Positions 26,823 to 36,201 are shown, counted from the first letter of the stretch. The stretch: 64,000 nucleotides of DNA from an uncultured Anaerolineae bacterium (GCA_937943625.1 CALEAD010000007.1:186001-250000), one strand, 5' to 3'. The notes: generated from the sequence alone by a model not told the origin. Numbers and translations: made by a program.

Positions 26823-27619
26823 TAGGCAAACACCCCTGCCGGAACTGCGCCGCTGCGGCTCATCTGCATGGTAGCGAACGAAGCCATATGAAACAACCGC
26901 CGCAGGTCGCCGGGCTTTAGACCGGCGCGAAATGCTTCCGTAAAGCCAATTTCATCCGCTAGTTTGCGCACCGGGTCTGGTTGCTTGCCCGTGTGAAAGC
27001 CAATTGGCTGCCCCCCAGAAACAAACCCCACAAAAGCCAGCGTGTAAATCTCCTGCTTTAGCAGCTCCTGTGCCGCGCGGCGAACGTCTTTGGCGCGCTG
27101 CTTAGAGGCGTTGTCCTCACCATCGGAATAGACCACCAGCACGCTGCGCGCGCTAATGCCGCTCTGGCGCAACTGCTGGGCATATAGCACCATGTTGGTC
27201 AATGCCCCGGCCACCGCGTCATAGAGCGCGGTTGCGCCGTCTGGCGCGTAGTTGTGCGCGGTCAGGCGCGGCGCGTCGGCCAGATTGACGTAGCCGTGCA
27301 GCAGGCTTACGCTGTCATTGAACAGAACTGTACTGAGCAAAATGTCGTCCGCCATCGGGGAGACAGCCATGGCATCCAGGTAATCTTCGTTGTAGGCGCG
27401 TATCAGGTCTGCGGCATAGGGAGCCATAGAACCGCTCACGTCTATGACGTTCATTGCCAGGGTGACGTCGTTGCTGGTTAGCTGCGCCAGCGGCGCGCCT
27501 ACTGGCCCCATCATGGTTGGCCCGTTCAGGTTAGAAATGATCAGGCCCAGGGTATCGGCCGTCAGGCCATCGCCCTGGGCCGATTGGAATAAGTCGTCTA
27601 AGTTGCTTAGTCCGTTCAT
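26822..27619 (-). CDS. von Willebrand factor A domain protein
   Basis: A 265-residue soluble protein with one vWA domain (about 45-225). The MIDAS motif is VIDVSGSMAP, with the later Thr/Asp positions in DGATALYDAV and VYSDGEDN. No signal peptide or membrane helix is seen, so it is cytoplasmic, resembling TerY-type vWA proteins. Next on the same strand, upstream, are a nicotinamidase-like hydrolase and a kinase-like zinc-ribbon protein, a neighbourhood reminiscent of vWA/kinase signalling sets. It has no copy of the shared operator in front; instead a leader repeat ends close to its ATG. Whether it belongs to that regulon is uncertain. Confidence 0.88.
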   Translation of the reverse strand: MNGLSNLDDLFQSAQGDGLTADTLGLIISNLNGPTMMGPVGAPLAQLTSNDVTLAMNVIDVSGSMAPYAADLIRAYNEDYLDAMAVSPMADDILLSTVLFNDSVSLLHGYVNLADAPRLTAHNYAPDGATALYDAVAGALTNMVLYAQQLRQSGISARSVLVVYSDGEDNASKQRAKDVRRAAQELLKQEIYTLAFVGFVSGGQPIGFHTGKQPDPVRKLADEIGFTEAFRAGLKPGDLRRLFHMASFATMQMSRSGAVPAGVFA

Positions 27620-27622
27620 AGT

Positions 27623-27725
27623 TTGCTCGTATGAAAATGACCGCTGACGGCGGACGGCTGACCGCTGACGGCTAACCTGCGTTCTGTTTTCATCTATCGT
27701 GGTGTGCCCCGCTCATGGGGAACTC
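27623..27725 (-). repeat. Leader repeat upstream of vWA gene
   Basis: Minus orientation: CCCCATGAGCGGGGCACACC, a GAAAACAGAACGCAGG stretch, a GCGGTC-rich section and GGTCATTTTCATACGAG just before the vWA start. Same order as the copies at 19.4 and 20.5 kb. Confidence 0.7.
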
Positions 27726-27731
27726 CTTTGT

Positions 27732-27830
27732 AACTCGAACTTGCAGGTTGATACGCAGTTTGAAAACTGCGCTACAACTCGAACTTGCAGTTCGATACGC
27801 GGTGATACGCGGTTTGAAAACCGCGCTACT
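27732..27830. repeat. Two hairpin repeats with compensated stem
   Basis: The unit AACTCGAACTTGCAG...GATACGC occurs twice. CGCAGTTTGAAAACTGCG (27754-27771) and CGCGGTTTGAAAACCGCG (27808-27825) are the same hairpin with an A-T pair exchanged for G-C. Together with the leader repeat they fill the 312-base gap before the hydrolase gene. Confidence 0.75.
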
Positions 27831-27932
27831 GCTGGTCGGTGCAACCGGTGAAGTCTCTTCGGAAAATGACCGCCGTCTGCGGTCTACCGTTTGCCGTCTG
27901 CGGTCAAACATCTCGGCATAAATCTCCAATCG

Positions 27933-28862
27933 CTAAAAAGGCAGTGGGTCTGTACTGTTGATGAAGTTGACGCCGCGTTGGGCAAAGGTGGCAAACTGCT
28001 TTTGCGCGATGGCGTGAAAGTCTATGTCTGGATGCAGGACAGGAGAGGTGCAGTCGCGCAGGAAGTAGATTTTGCGCAATTGCTCCGGCTGGCTGGCAAA
28101 ATCTTCTACCAGGTCTTCAACAGTTTCTAGCACGCAGTGGCTTTCTGCTTCTCCGGCAATGAGGATGATGTTTGCTTCCGCCAGGGTGTCCAGGAAGGCT
28201 TTGTTTTTGCCCCCTAGGGGGTGACTGGGTACGGGAATTTCTGGCTGGATGATGGAATAATGCTCGGTTTGCGGCACAGTGCCCTTGGTGAGCCAGGTGG
28301 GTTGGGTTTTGCGCGCCAGGCTGTGCCACAACACGGCCGTAAACAGTTCGGGGTCTAGTGCATTGCCTACGCTGCCAATCATCACGTGGTAAGGCCAGAT
28401 AGTGAGCACCTTCTTTGCCCCCTCTTCGAGCTGCTTGACATATTTGGTGGACCAGACGGGGTCTACCAACGGCCGCCACTTACCCGCGACGATGTCTGCA
28501 TAGGTAATCAGCGTGAAGGGGGCGGGGGGGTTGCCCTGTGCGTCGGCCCACCAGGCAGGATGGAAAATCTGGTGCGGCAGATGAGAATCGAGCGAGCAGG
28601 TGATGTTGGTAATGCGCCCGGCGTGGGTATAGATGAACTCGATCAGGCGCTGAATGTCGCCCACAGAGCCAGGCACGTGCAGGCTGCCGCCGCTGTGACA
28701 GAAATCTACCTGCATGTCTATGATGACGAGGTGGATATTTTGCTGGTCTTGCGCCGCCGGGGGTAGATTGGCGGCAGCAGCGGCGGCGGCAATGGCCGCA
28801 TAGTCTGGATAAAACAGGGTGCCTATGCGGGCAGGGTTGTAGAAGGAAGGAAAGCTGGTCAT
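27933..28862 (-). CDS. Nicotinamidase-like / isochorismatase-fold hydrolase
   Basis: A 309-residue cysteine hydrolase of the isochorismatase superfamily. Catalytic Asp in VIIDMQVDFCHSGGSLHVPG (about 45-64), cis-peptide/Lys region in WLTKGTVPQTEHYS, and nucleophile Cys in AGEAESHCVLETVEDL (about 245). The length (most nicotinamidases are near 200) reflects extra loops such as DSHLPHQIFHPAWW, whose His and Trp recall the nicotinamidase metal and ring contacts. Likely deamidates nicotinamide or a relative; the substrate is an inference. The start at 28862 has AGGAG upstream. Its promoter holds the same operator as the kinase-like gene. Confidence 0.8.
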   Translation of the reverse strand: MTSFPSFYNPARIGTLFYPDYAAIAAAAAAANLPPAAQDQQNIHLVIIDMQVDFCHSGGSLHVPGSVGDIQRLIEFIYTHAGRITNITCSLDSHLPHQIFHPAWWADAQGNPPAPFTLITYADIVAGKWRPLVDPVWSTKYVKQLEEGAKKVLTIWPYHVMIGSVGNALDPELFTAVLWHSLARKTQPTWLTKGTVPQTEHYSIIQPEIPVPSHPLGGKNKAFLDTLAEANIILIAGEAESHCVLETVEDLVEDFASQPEQLRKIYFLRDCTSPVLHPDIDFHAIAQKQFATFAQRGVNFINSTDPLPF

Positions 28863-28902
28863 GGGATCTCCTTTGTGAAATTGTGGTTTGTGCCAAGCGG
28901 TT

Positions 28903-28962
28903 AGTGTGCCAGGCACACGAATTGATTGCTGGTATAATAGTGTATTTCTTACACTTTGTCAA
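28903..28962 (-). promoter_or_regulatory. Promoter with two copies of a 17-bp operator
   Basis: TTGACA (28957-28962, minus) and TATTAT (28934-28939) are 17 bases apart. Their spacer contains AGTGTATTTCTTACACT (28939-28955 on the plus strand), a perfect 6-5-6 inverted repeat. A second copy, AGTGTGCCAGGCACACG (28903-28919), lies downstream of the start site. Binding would block transcription. Confidence 0.78.
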
Positions 28963-29011
28963 GTAGAGAGAAATGGGGGATTGGCGATTAATTCTGCACT
29001 TTATGCTCTCC

Positions 29012-30811
29012 TCAGCCTGGCAGGAAGAGAAGTTGCCCTGGCGTGTGCCGCAGCAGACCGAGGGGGTGATGGTACACGGCCGTTTCCCGATCCAGCGTCA
29101 TGTCGGGCGGCAGCAGGTGAAACGGCCGTTGCCCCAGCGCCGGATTGGTGGTAAAGGGAAAGTAGGGCATGGCTTGGCTGATTGTGTGCGCCATGCGGCC
29201 CCGTTCATCTACGACAAAGGTCTGGCCGCTTGCCTGCCCGCCCTGCTGCGTGACACGCCAGAAGGCAACGGCCGTTTGACTAAACCCCATCCCTATCTCC
29301 TGCACGCCTTCCCCAGGTTGCAGCGGCGGCAGCGCCACCTCATAGCTGGTTCCCGCACGCCATAAGAAGTGGCGCGTTTCGGCAAAGATGCGATGGTAGC
29401 CCGCCAGCGTTTCGTCATAGGGCGAGGCGGTAAACCAGGTCTGATTTTTGTGCACCGTAGCGATTGCATCTTCGACGTACAGTCCGCCGCGCAGCGTGCC
29501 GCGCATAATCCAGCTTCCGGCAATGCGATACAGGTGAGCAGGGGTGGCGGCAAAAACGGCCGTTTCGCGGAACATCCCCGTCTCCAGCATTGCCACCTGG
29601 CGCGGCTGCGCGTTCCCCACCTCCAGCAACAGCAATTGCACGCTCCCTGGCGGATTCACCACCAGCAGCAGCACCCCTGCCCGGGGCTGGCAGAGGGCAA
29701 AGCGGTAACCTGCGCGCCCGGCAAAAAGCGGCTGTCGCGCCAGCACGCCGCCTACGCCCAGGTGAAAGAGGATATATTGGTTGGCTTGATGAGCAATTGC
29801 CAGAATACGGCCGTTGGCCAGCACGCGCACCAGTTCCAACACCCTTTCCCCTTGCAGCAGCATGCGCCATTCGCCCACGGGGGGCACAGGCAGCTTTAGC
29901 GAGCACGCCGGGCAGCTTCGTCGCTGGCGCGGATAAGCCAGACCACAGTGCACACAGGTCGTCAAATCGGTGGCATACGCTTCCAGCAGTTGCAGGGGGA
30001 AAACGCCGCGCTGTTCCTGGGCAAAAACGCGCTGCATCGCGTCTAGCAGCTCGTCAGAAAGGCTTTCCAGCGGGCGAGCATTGGGCGGATAGGTGACACC
30101 CCTATCGGCCAGGGTGATGCCCGCCTGCGCCCGTGCCGTTAATGATTTGTGCTGCGGATGTGTGCCGCCATACGGGTGCGCGCCCAACAACATTTTGAGC
30201 AACAGCACAAAGTAGCTGTACCAATCGGTGTGGGGGGTGAAATACGGCCGTGTGGTAAAATCGGCCACACCATAAAGCAGGGGGTCTAAAAAGGGCAGCG
30301 TCGCCACCGGGCACGGGTAACCTCTTGCCTGATAGCTGTCCACGTCCAGCCAGTAGCTCTGGCGCAGATCATCCGGCGCAACGTGCACATTTTGCTCATT
30401 CAGGTCACCTACGACTACGCCTGCCCGATGCAGCTGACTGAGCGTGTCGTGCATTTGCCGCAGCAGCATCACGATTTGCGCCACATTAATCCCCTGCTTC
30501 TGGCAAAATGCCTGGCTGCTCAACTGCTTCAGCGGCACAGCCGCAGCCGGCAAACGCGCCATGACAAAGCCCACAATCTGCCCCTGCGCGTCGTGCGCCA
30601 GCGCTTGTGGAGCCAGCACGCCGTCCGGCCAGGCAATGCCGCTCTGGCACAGGTAAGTCAGCTTGGCGGCGTGCTGCACCCAGGGGGTATGATAGAGCTT
30701 AACGGCCGTTGCGCCCACGCCAAACACCATTCCCTCCCCACCAGACTGAATGAGCTGGGACGGTTGCAAAATGAGCGGTTGGTTGTGTATGAAAATCGTT
30801 TTCGCGGGCAT
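29012..30811 (-). CDS. Kinase-like protein with zinc ribbon and C-terminal beta-rich region
   Basis: A 599-residue protein. Residues about 20-280 resemble a Ser/Thr kinase: a glycine-rich start (SGGEGMVFGV), a Lys in AVKLYH, a catalytic loop VVVGDLNEQNVHV (VGD in place of HRD) and WLDVDSYQ (DVD in place of DFG). The Asp and Asn of the loop are kept, so activity is possible. A zinc ribbon follows (CVHCGLAYPRQRRSCPAC, about 307-324). The remaining 275 residues are beta-rich, propeller-like, and unrecognised. The kinase is like those paired with TerY-type vWA proteins. No clear ribosome binding site is seen at 30811. The promoter shares its operator with the hydrolase gene. Confidence 0.75.
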   Translation of the reverse strand: MPAKTIFIHNQPLILQPSQLIQSGGEGMVFGVGATAVKLYHTPWVQHAAKLTYLCQSGIAWPDGVLAPQALAHDAQGQIVGFVMARLPAAAVPLKQLSSQAFCQKQGINVAQIVMLLRQMHDTLSQLHRAGVVVGDLNEQNVHVAPDDLRQSYWLDVDSYQARGYPCPVATLPFLDPLLYGVADFTTRPYFTPHTDWYSYFVLLLKMLLGAHPYGGTHPQHKSLTARAQAGITLADRGVTYPPNARPLESLSDELLDAMQRVFAQEQRGVFPLQLLEAYATDLTTCVHCGLAYPRQRRSCPACSLKLPVPPVGEWRMLLQGERVLELVRVLANGRILAIAHQANQYILFHLGVGGVLARQPLFAGRAGYRFALCQPRAGVLLLVVNPPGSVQLLLLEVGNAQPRQVAMLETGMFRETAVFAATPAHLYRIAGSWIMRGTLRGGLYVEDAIATVHKNQTWFTASPYDETLAGYHRIFAETRHFLWRAGTSYEVALPPLQPGEGVQEIGMGFSQTAVAFWRVTQQGGQASGQTFVVDERGRMAHTISQAMPYFPFTTNPALGQRPFHLLPPDMTLDRETAVYHHPLGLLRHTPGQLLFLPG

Positions 30812-30821
30812 GGGATGAGTT

Positions 30822-30845
30822 GGTTGGTTGGATGGTTGGTAGGTG
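30822..30845. repeat. TTGG tetramer run
   Basis: GAGTTGGTTGGTTGGATGG just upstream of the kinase-like gene; similar runs at 48306-48370 and, degenerate, at 720-770. Confidence 0.6.
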
Positions 30846-30860
30846 ATTCATCATCAATTT

Positions 30861-30909
30861 AGTGTATTTAACACACTAAAAGTTTAGTGTAAATCTCACA
30901 CCTTGTCAA
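30861..30909 (-). promoter_or_regulatory. Promoter with two copies of the same operator
   Basis: TTGACA (30904-30909, minus), 17 bases, TAAACT (30881-30886). The spacer holds AGTGTAAATCTCACACC (30886-30902), placed at exactly the same offset from the -35 box as in the hydrolase promoter. A second copy, AGTGTATTTAACACACT (30861-30877), lies downstream. Confidence 0.75.
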
Positions 30910-30929
30910 CAGCAGAAAAAAAGCTATCA

Positions 30930-31000
30930 TCTACCCACCATCCACTACCCCCTAATCCTTACTCACTACTTACTACTTACTACTCACTACCCACTTACCC
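30930..31000. repeat. ACTACT-type low-complexity run
   Basis: TACTCACTACTTACTACTTA and flanking variants, immediately before the Shine-Dalgarno of the SixA-like gene. A related run (CTACTCCCTACTCCCTGC) lies at 39650-39690. Confidence 0.6.
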
Positions 31001-31013
31001 AAAGGAGCACTCC

Positions 31014-31508
31014 ATGAAAACCCTACTTATTCTGCGCCATGCCAAATCCAGTTGGGACAACGCCACCCTGAACGACCACGACCGCCCGCTAAACGAGCGC
31101 GGCAAAACAGACGCCCCACGCATGGGACAACTGCTCAAAGCCAAAGGGCTGCTGCCCGACCTGATTCTCACCTCCTCGGCAGAGCGGGCGCTGGCAACGG
31201 CTGAAGCGGTGGCGCTGGCGTCTGACTACGAAGGAGAGCTGCGGGTGGAGCATCAGCTCTATCACGCCTATCCAGAAACGTATTGCGCCGTGTTACAAGG
31301 GCTGGGGGATGAATACGGCCGTGTTCTGGTCGTAGGCCATAACCCGGGGCTAGAATTCTGGCTGACAGAGCTAACCGGGCAAGAAGTAGACATGCCAACG
31401 GCCGCTTTAGCCCAGGTAGAATTGGCAATATCACACTGGAGCGACATGAACGCAGAAACAAGCGGCCAACTGGTACAACTATGGCGGCCAAAAGAGGTGG
31501 ATAAGTAG
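31014..31508 (+). CDS. SixA-like phosphohistidine phosphatase (histidine phosphatase superfamily)
   Basis: A 164-residue protein with the RHG-type motif as LRHAKSSWD (residues 6-14), DRPLNERGKTDA, SSAERALATAEAV and the second His in VVGHNPGLEFWL. These are the four corners of the branch-2 histidine phosphatases such as SixA, which dephosphorylates phosphohistidine on signalling or PTS proteins. AAAGGAG is seven bases before the ATG at 31014. It is divergent from the kinase-like gene, whose operators lie in between. It may be co-regulated, but no promoter facing it is clear. Confidence 0.88.
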   Translation: MKTLLILRHAKSSWDNATLNDHDRPLNERGKTDAPRMGQLLKAKGLLPDLILTSSAERALATAEAVALASDYEGELRVEHQLYHAYPETYCAVLQGLGDEYGRVLVVGHNPGLEFWLTELTGQEVDMPTAALAQVELAISHWSDMNAETSGQLVQLWRPKEVDK

Positions 31509-31543
31509 TAGTGGGTGCGGAGTGCGGAATTAGTCCCCAGGGC

Positions 31544-31652
31544 ACGATTCATCGCCTGCGACAATGACCGCCGACAGCCAACCGCCCATCACAGGCAAAA
31601 TCGCGGTTGGCGGTCGGTAGTCAGCGGTCAAATTGTAAAAATCGCGCGAACC
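31544..31652 (+). repeat. GACCGC-rich palindromic intergenic element, copy 4
   Basis: Contains CCGCCCATCACAGGCAAAAT and GCGGTCAAATTGTAAAAATC, ending at GCGAACC. It lies between convergent genes. Confidence 0.75.
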
Positions 31653-31669
31653 GCGCCGTCCCCGATTCT

Positions 31670-32224
31670 CTACCCCTCCAGGGCGCGCCGGCGCAGCTCA
31701 TCATAAATGGCCTGCGCCTGGGGGAAGTAGCAGGTATACGGCTTGTGCCAGAACTCCACCAGTTGGCGGTTGCCCGTTTGCTGCTGGTAAACCCACGCCT
31801 GTAAAAATAGCTCCAGCTTGTCGGCGTCGTGAATGAGACGGGATTCGGCCGTTTCTGCCGCGTGCAGCTCTTCCCACAGCGCCAGCCACTCGCCGCTAAA
31901 AGTTACCCCTCGCAGAATTTCTGCCATTGCACCACGCTCCACCTCTGTTTTGATGTTGGCAGGCAAAAAGCGCCAGGCTGGCGTGGGAATGTCGCTGGTC
32001 AACCCTTCCGGCAGGTCGTGCAACGCCGCCATGGCCAGCAGCCGCGCCAGGTCTAGCGGCTGCGGCACAAGCTGCGCCAGCGTAAGCGCGGTAAATACCA
32101 CGCCGTAGCTGTGCGCGGCCACGTTTTCTGCATCGGGGACGCCGCGCTGCACCCAGCCGGTACGGGCGGCGCGCTTGAGTTGATTGGCGTGCAGCAACAG
32201 CTGGATAACGGCCGTTGCCTCCAT
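31670..32224 (-). CDS. HD-domain 5'-deoxynucleotidase-like protein (YfbR/HDDC2 family)
   Basis: A 184-residue HD hydrolase. The metal-binding residues are in ENVAAHSYGV (His), AALHDLPEGLTSDIPTP (His-Asp plus the family EG..DIP motif) and SRLIHDADKLELFLQAW (Asp). The family removes phosphate from deoxynucleoside monophosphates. The ATG overlaps the stop of the upstream PBP gene (ATGA, 32224 region), with GGAGGG before it, so it is translated from the PBP mRNA. Confidence 0.88.
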   Translation of the reverse strand: MEATAVIQLLLHANQLKRAARTGWVQRGVPDAENVAAHSYGVVFTALTLAQLVPQPLDLARLLAMAALHDLPEGLTSDIPTPAWRFLPANIKTEVERGAMAEILRGVTFSGEWLALWEELHAAETAESRLIHDADKLELFLQAWVYQQQTGNRQLVEFWHKPYTCYFPQAQAIYDELRRRALEG

Positions 32225-35200
32225 CAACGCCCTCCCGTGCCTGGCGTAGGCGTCTCGGTCGGCGTTTCGGTGGGCGTCGGCGTGGACGTATCGGCAATGA
32301 TGGTGATAATGATCGAAAGCGTGGGCGTAGGCGTGGGCGTATTGGTTGGCGTGGGTGTAGCCGAAGGCGTGGGCGATGCAGTGGGTGTCGGTGATGCAGT
32401 GGGTGTCGGCGTGGGCGTCGGTGTGGGTGTGGGCGTTGGCAGCAACACATTCAGGCGCAGTCGTCGCTCCAGCGTCACCGGGTCATTTTCGGGCGTGTAG
32501 GGGTTATCGGGGCCGAAAATGATCACGCGCAGGGTGACTATGCCGCCGCTGCTCAGGCCGCTGGTATCCCACTGCGCCAGCAGATTGTTTTCCACGGGAT
32601 TGCCGCGCCGCTCTTGCACCAGTCCCCAGCCACCAGGGTCAGTGCCTAGGCCATACTCCACCTGGTAGCCGCCATAGTTGGGGCCACGCACCGTGCCCCG
32701 CAGCTCAATGATGCCGGTTGCGTCGCTGTTTTCTGGCGGGAAGGTGATGGCAATAAACGGCCGTTCCTCTCCTGGCTGGCACTCTTGCTCCGGCGGCAAG
32801 CGCAGGGGCAGAGTAATGTTGCGCGCATTGGCCCAAGCCTGTCCGGCAGGGGTATTTTCCAGCCAGTTGCGCGCATTTTGCAGCTCACGCGCCTGCACCA
32901 ACTGATCCCCGCTCACCAGCAAATTGATAAACGTCGCCTCATAGGGAGATTCCGGGCAGGCGGCGTTCGCGCGGCGCAGCGTCCACAGGTCAATCAGCGT
33001 TTGCTGCAAAAAGTGATTGTTCTCATCTAGCGGCAACTGGTCAGCGGCAAACAGCTCCACGCGCCGTTCGGCGCAGGCGGCGCTGGCGCGCACGCCAGAG
33101 TCGGCGCAAATTTCCACTTCCACCACATTCGCCGGGCGGGCGAAATTAACCGGCTGCTTGTCCGCCAGGTATTGGCTCATGAAGCGATTCCAGATGGGGC
33201 TGGCCACGCGGTAGCCAGACTGCCCCGCACCAATGGGCTGATTGTCGGTATTGCCAATCCACACGGCCGTTACCACTTGCGGCGTGTAGCCCACTGTCCA
33301 GCCGTCACGCACATCGTTTGCCGTAGTGCCAGAGGTGCCCGTTTTCACCGCCACCTGATGGCCAGGAATAATCAGCGTATTTTGCAGGCCAAACTCCGGC
33401 TGGCGGGCGTTATTGTCTGCCAGGATGTGGCTGAGCAAAAAAGCGTGTTCCGGGCGTGCCACCTGCGCCGGCTGCGGCAGCACGTATTCATAAAGACGCT
33501 GCCCCTGGTTATTCTCGATGCGCGTGATGGCATAAGGGGGCATATAGCGCCCCTGGTTTGCCAACACGCCAAACGCCGCCGCCATTTGCAGCGGCGGAAT
33601 CTCCCCACCGCCCAGCGCCAGCGCCAGACCATAATTGCGCGGCTGCCCCACTTCGACACAGCCCGCATCTTGCAGGCTGGTCAGCCCCACCCGCTGCGCA
33701 TTGGCAATGAAGTTGCAAACACCCACATACTCCAGCGCCTTCACGGCAGGGATGTTGTAGGAATTGCCCAGGGCGCGGCGCAACAACAGTGGCCCGTGAA
33801 AGCGGTCGTTAAAGTTCTTCGGCACGTAGGGCGGATTTGTGCCGTCAGGGAACTGCGTTTGCACGTCCCAAATGAGGGTTGCAGGGGTCCAGCCCTTTTC
33901 CATCACGCTCAGGTAAACAAAGGGCTTGATAGAAGAGCCGGGCTGGCGCGGCGTGCGCGTCATGTTCACCTGCCCGCTGATATTCTCATCGTTAAAGTCC
34001 AGGCTGCCTACCAGGGCCAAAATCTCTCCCGTTTCCGGCTGCAAGACGACCATGGCGGCATTATTGGCACCGGCAGCATTGACGTTGCTACGGCTTTCGC
34101 GCATGATGCGCTCGGCCAGGTCTTGCGCCGCGGGGTCAATGGTGGTGTAGATGTTCAGGCCGCCACGATAGATGTTTTGCGCACCCAGGATGTCTTCGGC
34201 CTGCTGCAAAACGGTAAAGGTGAAGTGGGGGTAGCGCACAGTGACGACGGGCGGCTTCATGTTGTAGACAAAGAGGTTGGTCTGGTTCAGCGCGTCTTGC
34301 GCCTCGTTCAGGGTGATGTACCCTTCTTGCAACATCAGTGTCAGCACTTCCCACTGGCGGCCCAGGGCTTTGTCGGGCGCGGTGTAGGGGTCCCATAGGG
34401 CGGGGGCTTGCGGCAGGCCGGCCAGCAGGCTGGCTTCAGCCAGATTCAGGTCGGCGGCCGATTTGCCGAAATAGGTTTGCGCGGCAGCTTCGATGCCGTA
34501 GGCCAGGTTACCGTAGTAAATTTCGTTCAGGTACAGCTCTAGAATTTCTTCTTTGGAATAGGTACGGGAGATTTCGGCGGCGAGGATGATCTCGCGCACT
34601 TTGCGGCGGAAGGTGCGCTCGGTGCGCTCGTCATCGCTGAGGAGCAGGGCACGCACGAGCTGCTGCGTGATGGTGCTGGCCCCGGAGATGAATTCGCGTT
34701 CCTGGGCAGCCTGAACAATGGCGCGGGCAATGCCAATGGGGTCGAAGCCCGGGTTGGTGTAGAAGCGGGAATCCTCGGTAGCGATGGTGGCGTTGATCAG
34801 CAGGGGGGAAATGCGCTGCAAGGGAACCCAGGTGCGGTTGCCCATGTTGGGGTCGGCCAGAGCGTAGAGCAAACGGCCGTTGCGGTCGTAGATGCGCGCT
34901 GTCTCAAAGGTGCTGGCTTCGGCGCGCAAATTCTGCGGAGAGGGTAAGCCGCGGGCAATGAGGGTGTAGCCAACGGCGGCGCCGGCAATGCCCAGGGCTA
35001 CGCCAATGAGGCCAAGCACAATGGTCAGGACGATGGCGCGGATGAGGCAGCTGCCCCAATTGCGCTGGCGGCGGGTTTGGGGCCTGGGGAGCGGGGGCGT
35101 TTGCGGCGCCGGGGGCATGACAACGCGGGCAGGTGGGCGCTGGAGTTGCTGCTGGGGCACAGCTTGTTGGGGCGGCGGCTGGGCGTAACGGGGGTCGCGC

Positions 35201-35688
35201 TGGGGGGGATGCTGGGGCAACGGTCGTTGCGGTGGCTGTGGCGGTGGCGACGGCTGCCGGGTCTGCTCGATGGGCGGCGCATAGCGCGGATCGCGCTGGG
35301 GTGGCTTTTGCGGCAGGGTTGGCTCAACATTGGCAAAGGCAGTGCGGGGCTGTACGGCCGTTGCTTCTTCGTCATTTTCCAGGGGCACAGTGGGAGGGGG
35401 ATTTAGCGCGTCCGGCATCAGGGGCAGACCGGCGGGCGGGCGCGGCGGCGCTGCTGGTGACGCTTGCGGCAGCGCCGTGAGCGTGCCTGTCTCATCCTCT
35501 GGCGTAACCAGTAGGGGTGTGGGCGTGGTTGCGGTAGATTCGGGAGGTGGTGCGGGGGAAGCGGCCGTTTCCGCCATCAGATCAAACAGGGAGATCGTGC
35601 CCGTTTCTTCATGTGTGGCGGGTTTGGCTGACAGCCGTTGCGTGGCCTGTTCATCGGTTTGCGGCCGTTTGCGTTGCTCGTCACTCAT
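32224..35688 (-). CDS. Class A penicillin-binding protein (PBP1-type)
   Basis: A 1154-residue bifunctional peptidoglycan synthase. It has a long Pro/Gln-rich cytoplasmic N-terminus (about 1-210) with a doubled QRDPRYA motif and one membrane helix (about 213-243). The GT51 transglycosylase domain is marked by [20 protein letters not shown] and [11 protein letters not shown]. The transpeptidase has SSIKPF (SxxK), SYN (SxN) and [11 protein letters not shown] (KTG). The last 60 or so residues are Thr-Pro repeats (about 1085-1154), coded by runs such as GTGGGCGTCGGTGTGG on the plus strand. Such tails are common in Chloroflexota wall proteins. AGGAG precedes the ATG. Confidence 0.93.
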   Translation of the reverse strand: MSDEQRKRPQTDEQATQRLSAKPATHEETGTISLFDLMAETAASPAPPPESTATTPTPLLVTPEDETGTLTALPQASPAAPPRPPAGLPLMPDALNPPPTVPLENDEEATAVQPRTAFANVEPTLPQKPPQRDPRYAPPIEQTRQPSPPPQPPQRPLPQHPPQRDPRYAQPPPQQAVPQQQLQRPPARVVMPPAPQTPPLPRPQTRRQRNWGSCLIRAIVLTIVLGLIGVALGIAGAAVGYTLIARGLPSPQNLRAEASTFETARIYDRNGRLLYALADPNMGNRTWVPLQRISPLLINATIATEDSRFYTNPGFDPIGIARAIVQAAQEREFISGASTITQQLVRALLLSDDERTERTFRRKVREIILAAEISRTYSKEEILELYLNEIYYGNLAYGIEAAAQTYFGKSAADLNLAEASLLAGLPQAPALWDPYTAPDKALGRQWEVLTLMLQEGYITLNEAQDALNQTNLFVYNMKPPVVTVRYPHFTFTVLQQAEDILGAQNIYRGGLNIYTTIDPAAQDLAERIMRESRSNVNAAGANNAAMVVLQPETGEILALVGSLDFNDENISGQVNMTRTPRQPGSSIKPFVYLSVMEKGWTPATLIWDVQTQFPDGTNPPYVPKNFNDRFHGPLLLRRALGNSYNIPAVKALEYVGVCNFIANAQRVGLTSLQDAGCVEVGQPRNYGLALALGGGEIPPLQMAAAFGVLANQGRYMPPYAITRIENNQGQRLYEYVLPQPAQVARPEHAFLLSHILADNNARQPEFGLQNTLIIPGHQVAVKTGTSGTTANDVRDGWTVGYTPQVVTAVWIGNTDNQPIGAGQSGYRVASPIWNRFMSQYLADKQPVNFARPANVVEVEICADSGVRASAACAERRVELFAADQLPLDENNHFLQQTLIDLWTLRRANAACPESPYEATFINLLVSGDQLVQARELQNARNWLENTPAGQAWANARNITLPLRLPPEQECQPGEERPFIAITFPPENSDATGIIELRGTVRGPNYGGYQVEYGLGTDPGGWGLVQERRGNPVENNLLAQWDTSGLSSGGIVTLRVIIFGPDNPYTPENDPVTLERRLRLNVLLPTPTPTPTPTPTPTASPTPTASPTPSATPTPTNTPTPTPTLSIIITIIADTSTPTPTETPTETPTPGTGGR

Positions 35689-35733
35689 ACTTCACGTCTC
35701 CTGCCCTGATTCTTGCCCCTTGCTGCCCGCCAC

Positions 35734-36201
35734 TCACTCACGCTTGCTCTTCACCAACATCACCCACTCCCCACGCTGCACCACCTGGCCATTTTGATTA
35801 TAGACGCCAAACTTCATCGTAATGTTCCCGCCGCCCAGGCGCGGCAGCGCCTTCTTTTCCACAATCTCTAGCTGCACGTGCACCGTATCGCCAATGAACA
35901 CCGGCAGACTGAACCTGGTCGCCAGCTCGCGAAAAGCCAGCACCGTGCCCTCAACCACGCCAGATTGCACCGCCAGGCCAGTGGCAATGGATTGTACCAG
36001 CAACCCATGTGCCACGCGCTGGCCAAAAGTATCTTTGGCGGCAAATTCCGCGTCGGTGTGAATCTGGTTAAAGTCACCGGAAAGCCCGGCAAAGTTCACA
36101 ATGTCCGCTTCGGTAATGGTGCGAGCAGCCGTTATCAGGCGGTCGCCCACGGCAAACTGCTCAAAATAACGGCCGCGTGGCTGGTAGGTCAGTTCACTCA
36201 T
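35734..36201 (-). CDS. MaoC-like dehydratase, single hot-dog
   Basis: A 155-residue hot-dog protein. The hydratase region reads FAGLSGDFNQIHTDAEFAAK, with the catalytic Asp and His, followed by VAHGLLVQSI. The family hydrates enoyl-CoA thioesters or acts in related acyl-CoA steps. It is about half the length of the double-hot-dog MaoC gene at 2876. AAGGA precedes the ATG at 36201. It is followed on the same strand by the PBP gene, with 45 bases between. Confidence 0.88.
   Translation of the reverse strand: MSELTYQPRGRYFEQFAVGDRLITAARTITEADIVNFAGLSGDFNQIHTDAEFAAKDTFGQRVAHGLLVQSIATGLAVQSGVVEGTVLAFRELATRFSLPVFIGDTVHVQLEIVEKKALPRLGGGNITMKFGVYNQNGQVVQRGEWVMLVKSKRE

Noticed and set aside
32224-32440. 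Regular short repeats that could suggest a CRISPR or satellite
   Set aside because: They code the Thr-Pro tail of the PBP in frame; there are no spacers.
33172-34398. A 408-codon open frame on the plus strand
   Set aside because: It is antisense to the transpeptidase part of the PBP gene, which has all class A motifs. Its translation has no recognisable pattern, and high GC at third positions explains the open frame.
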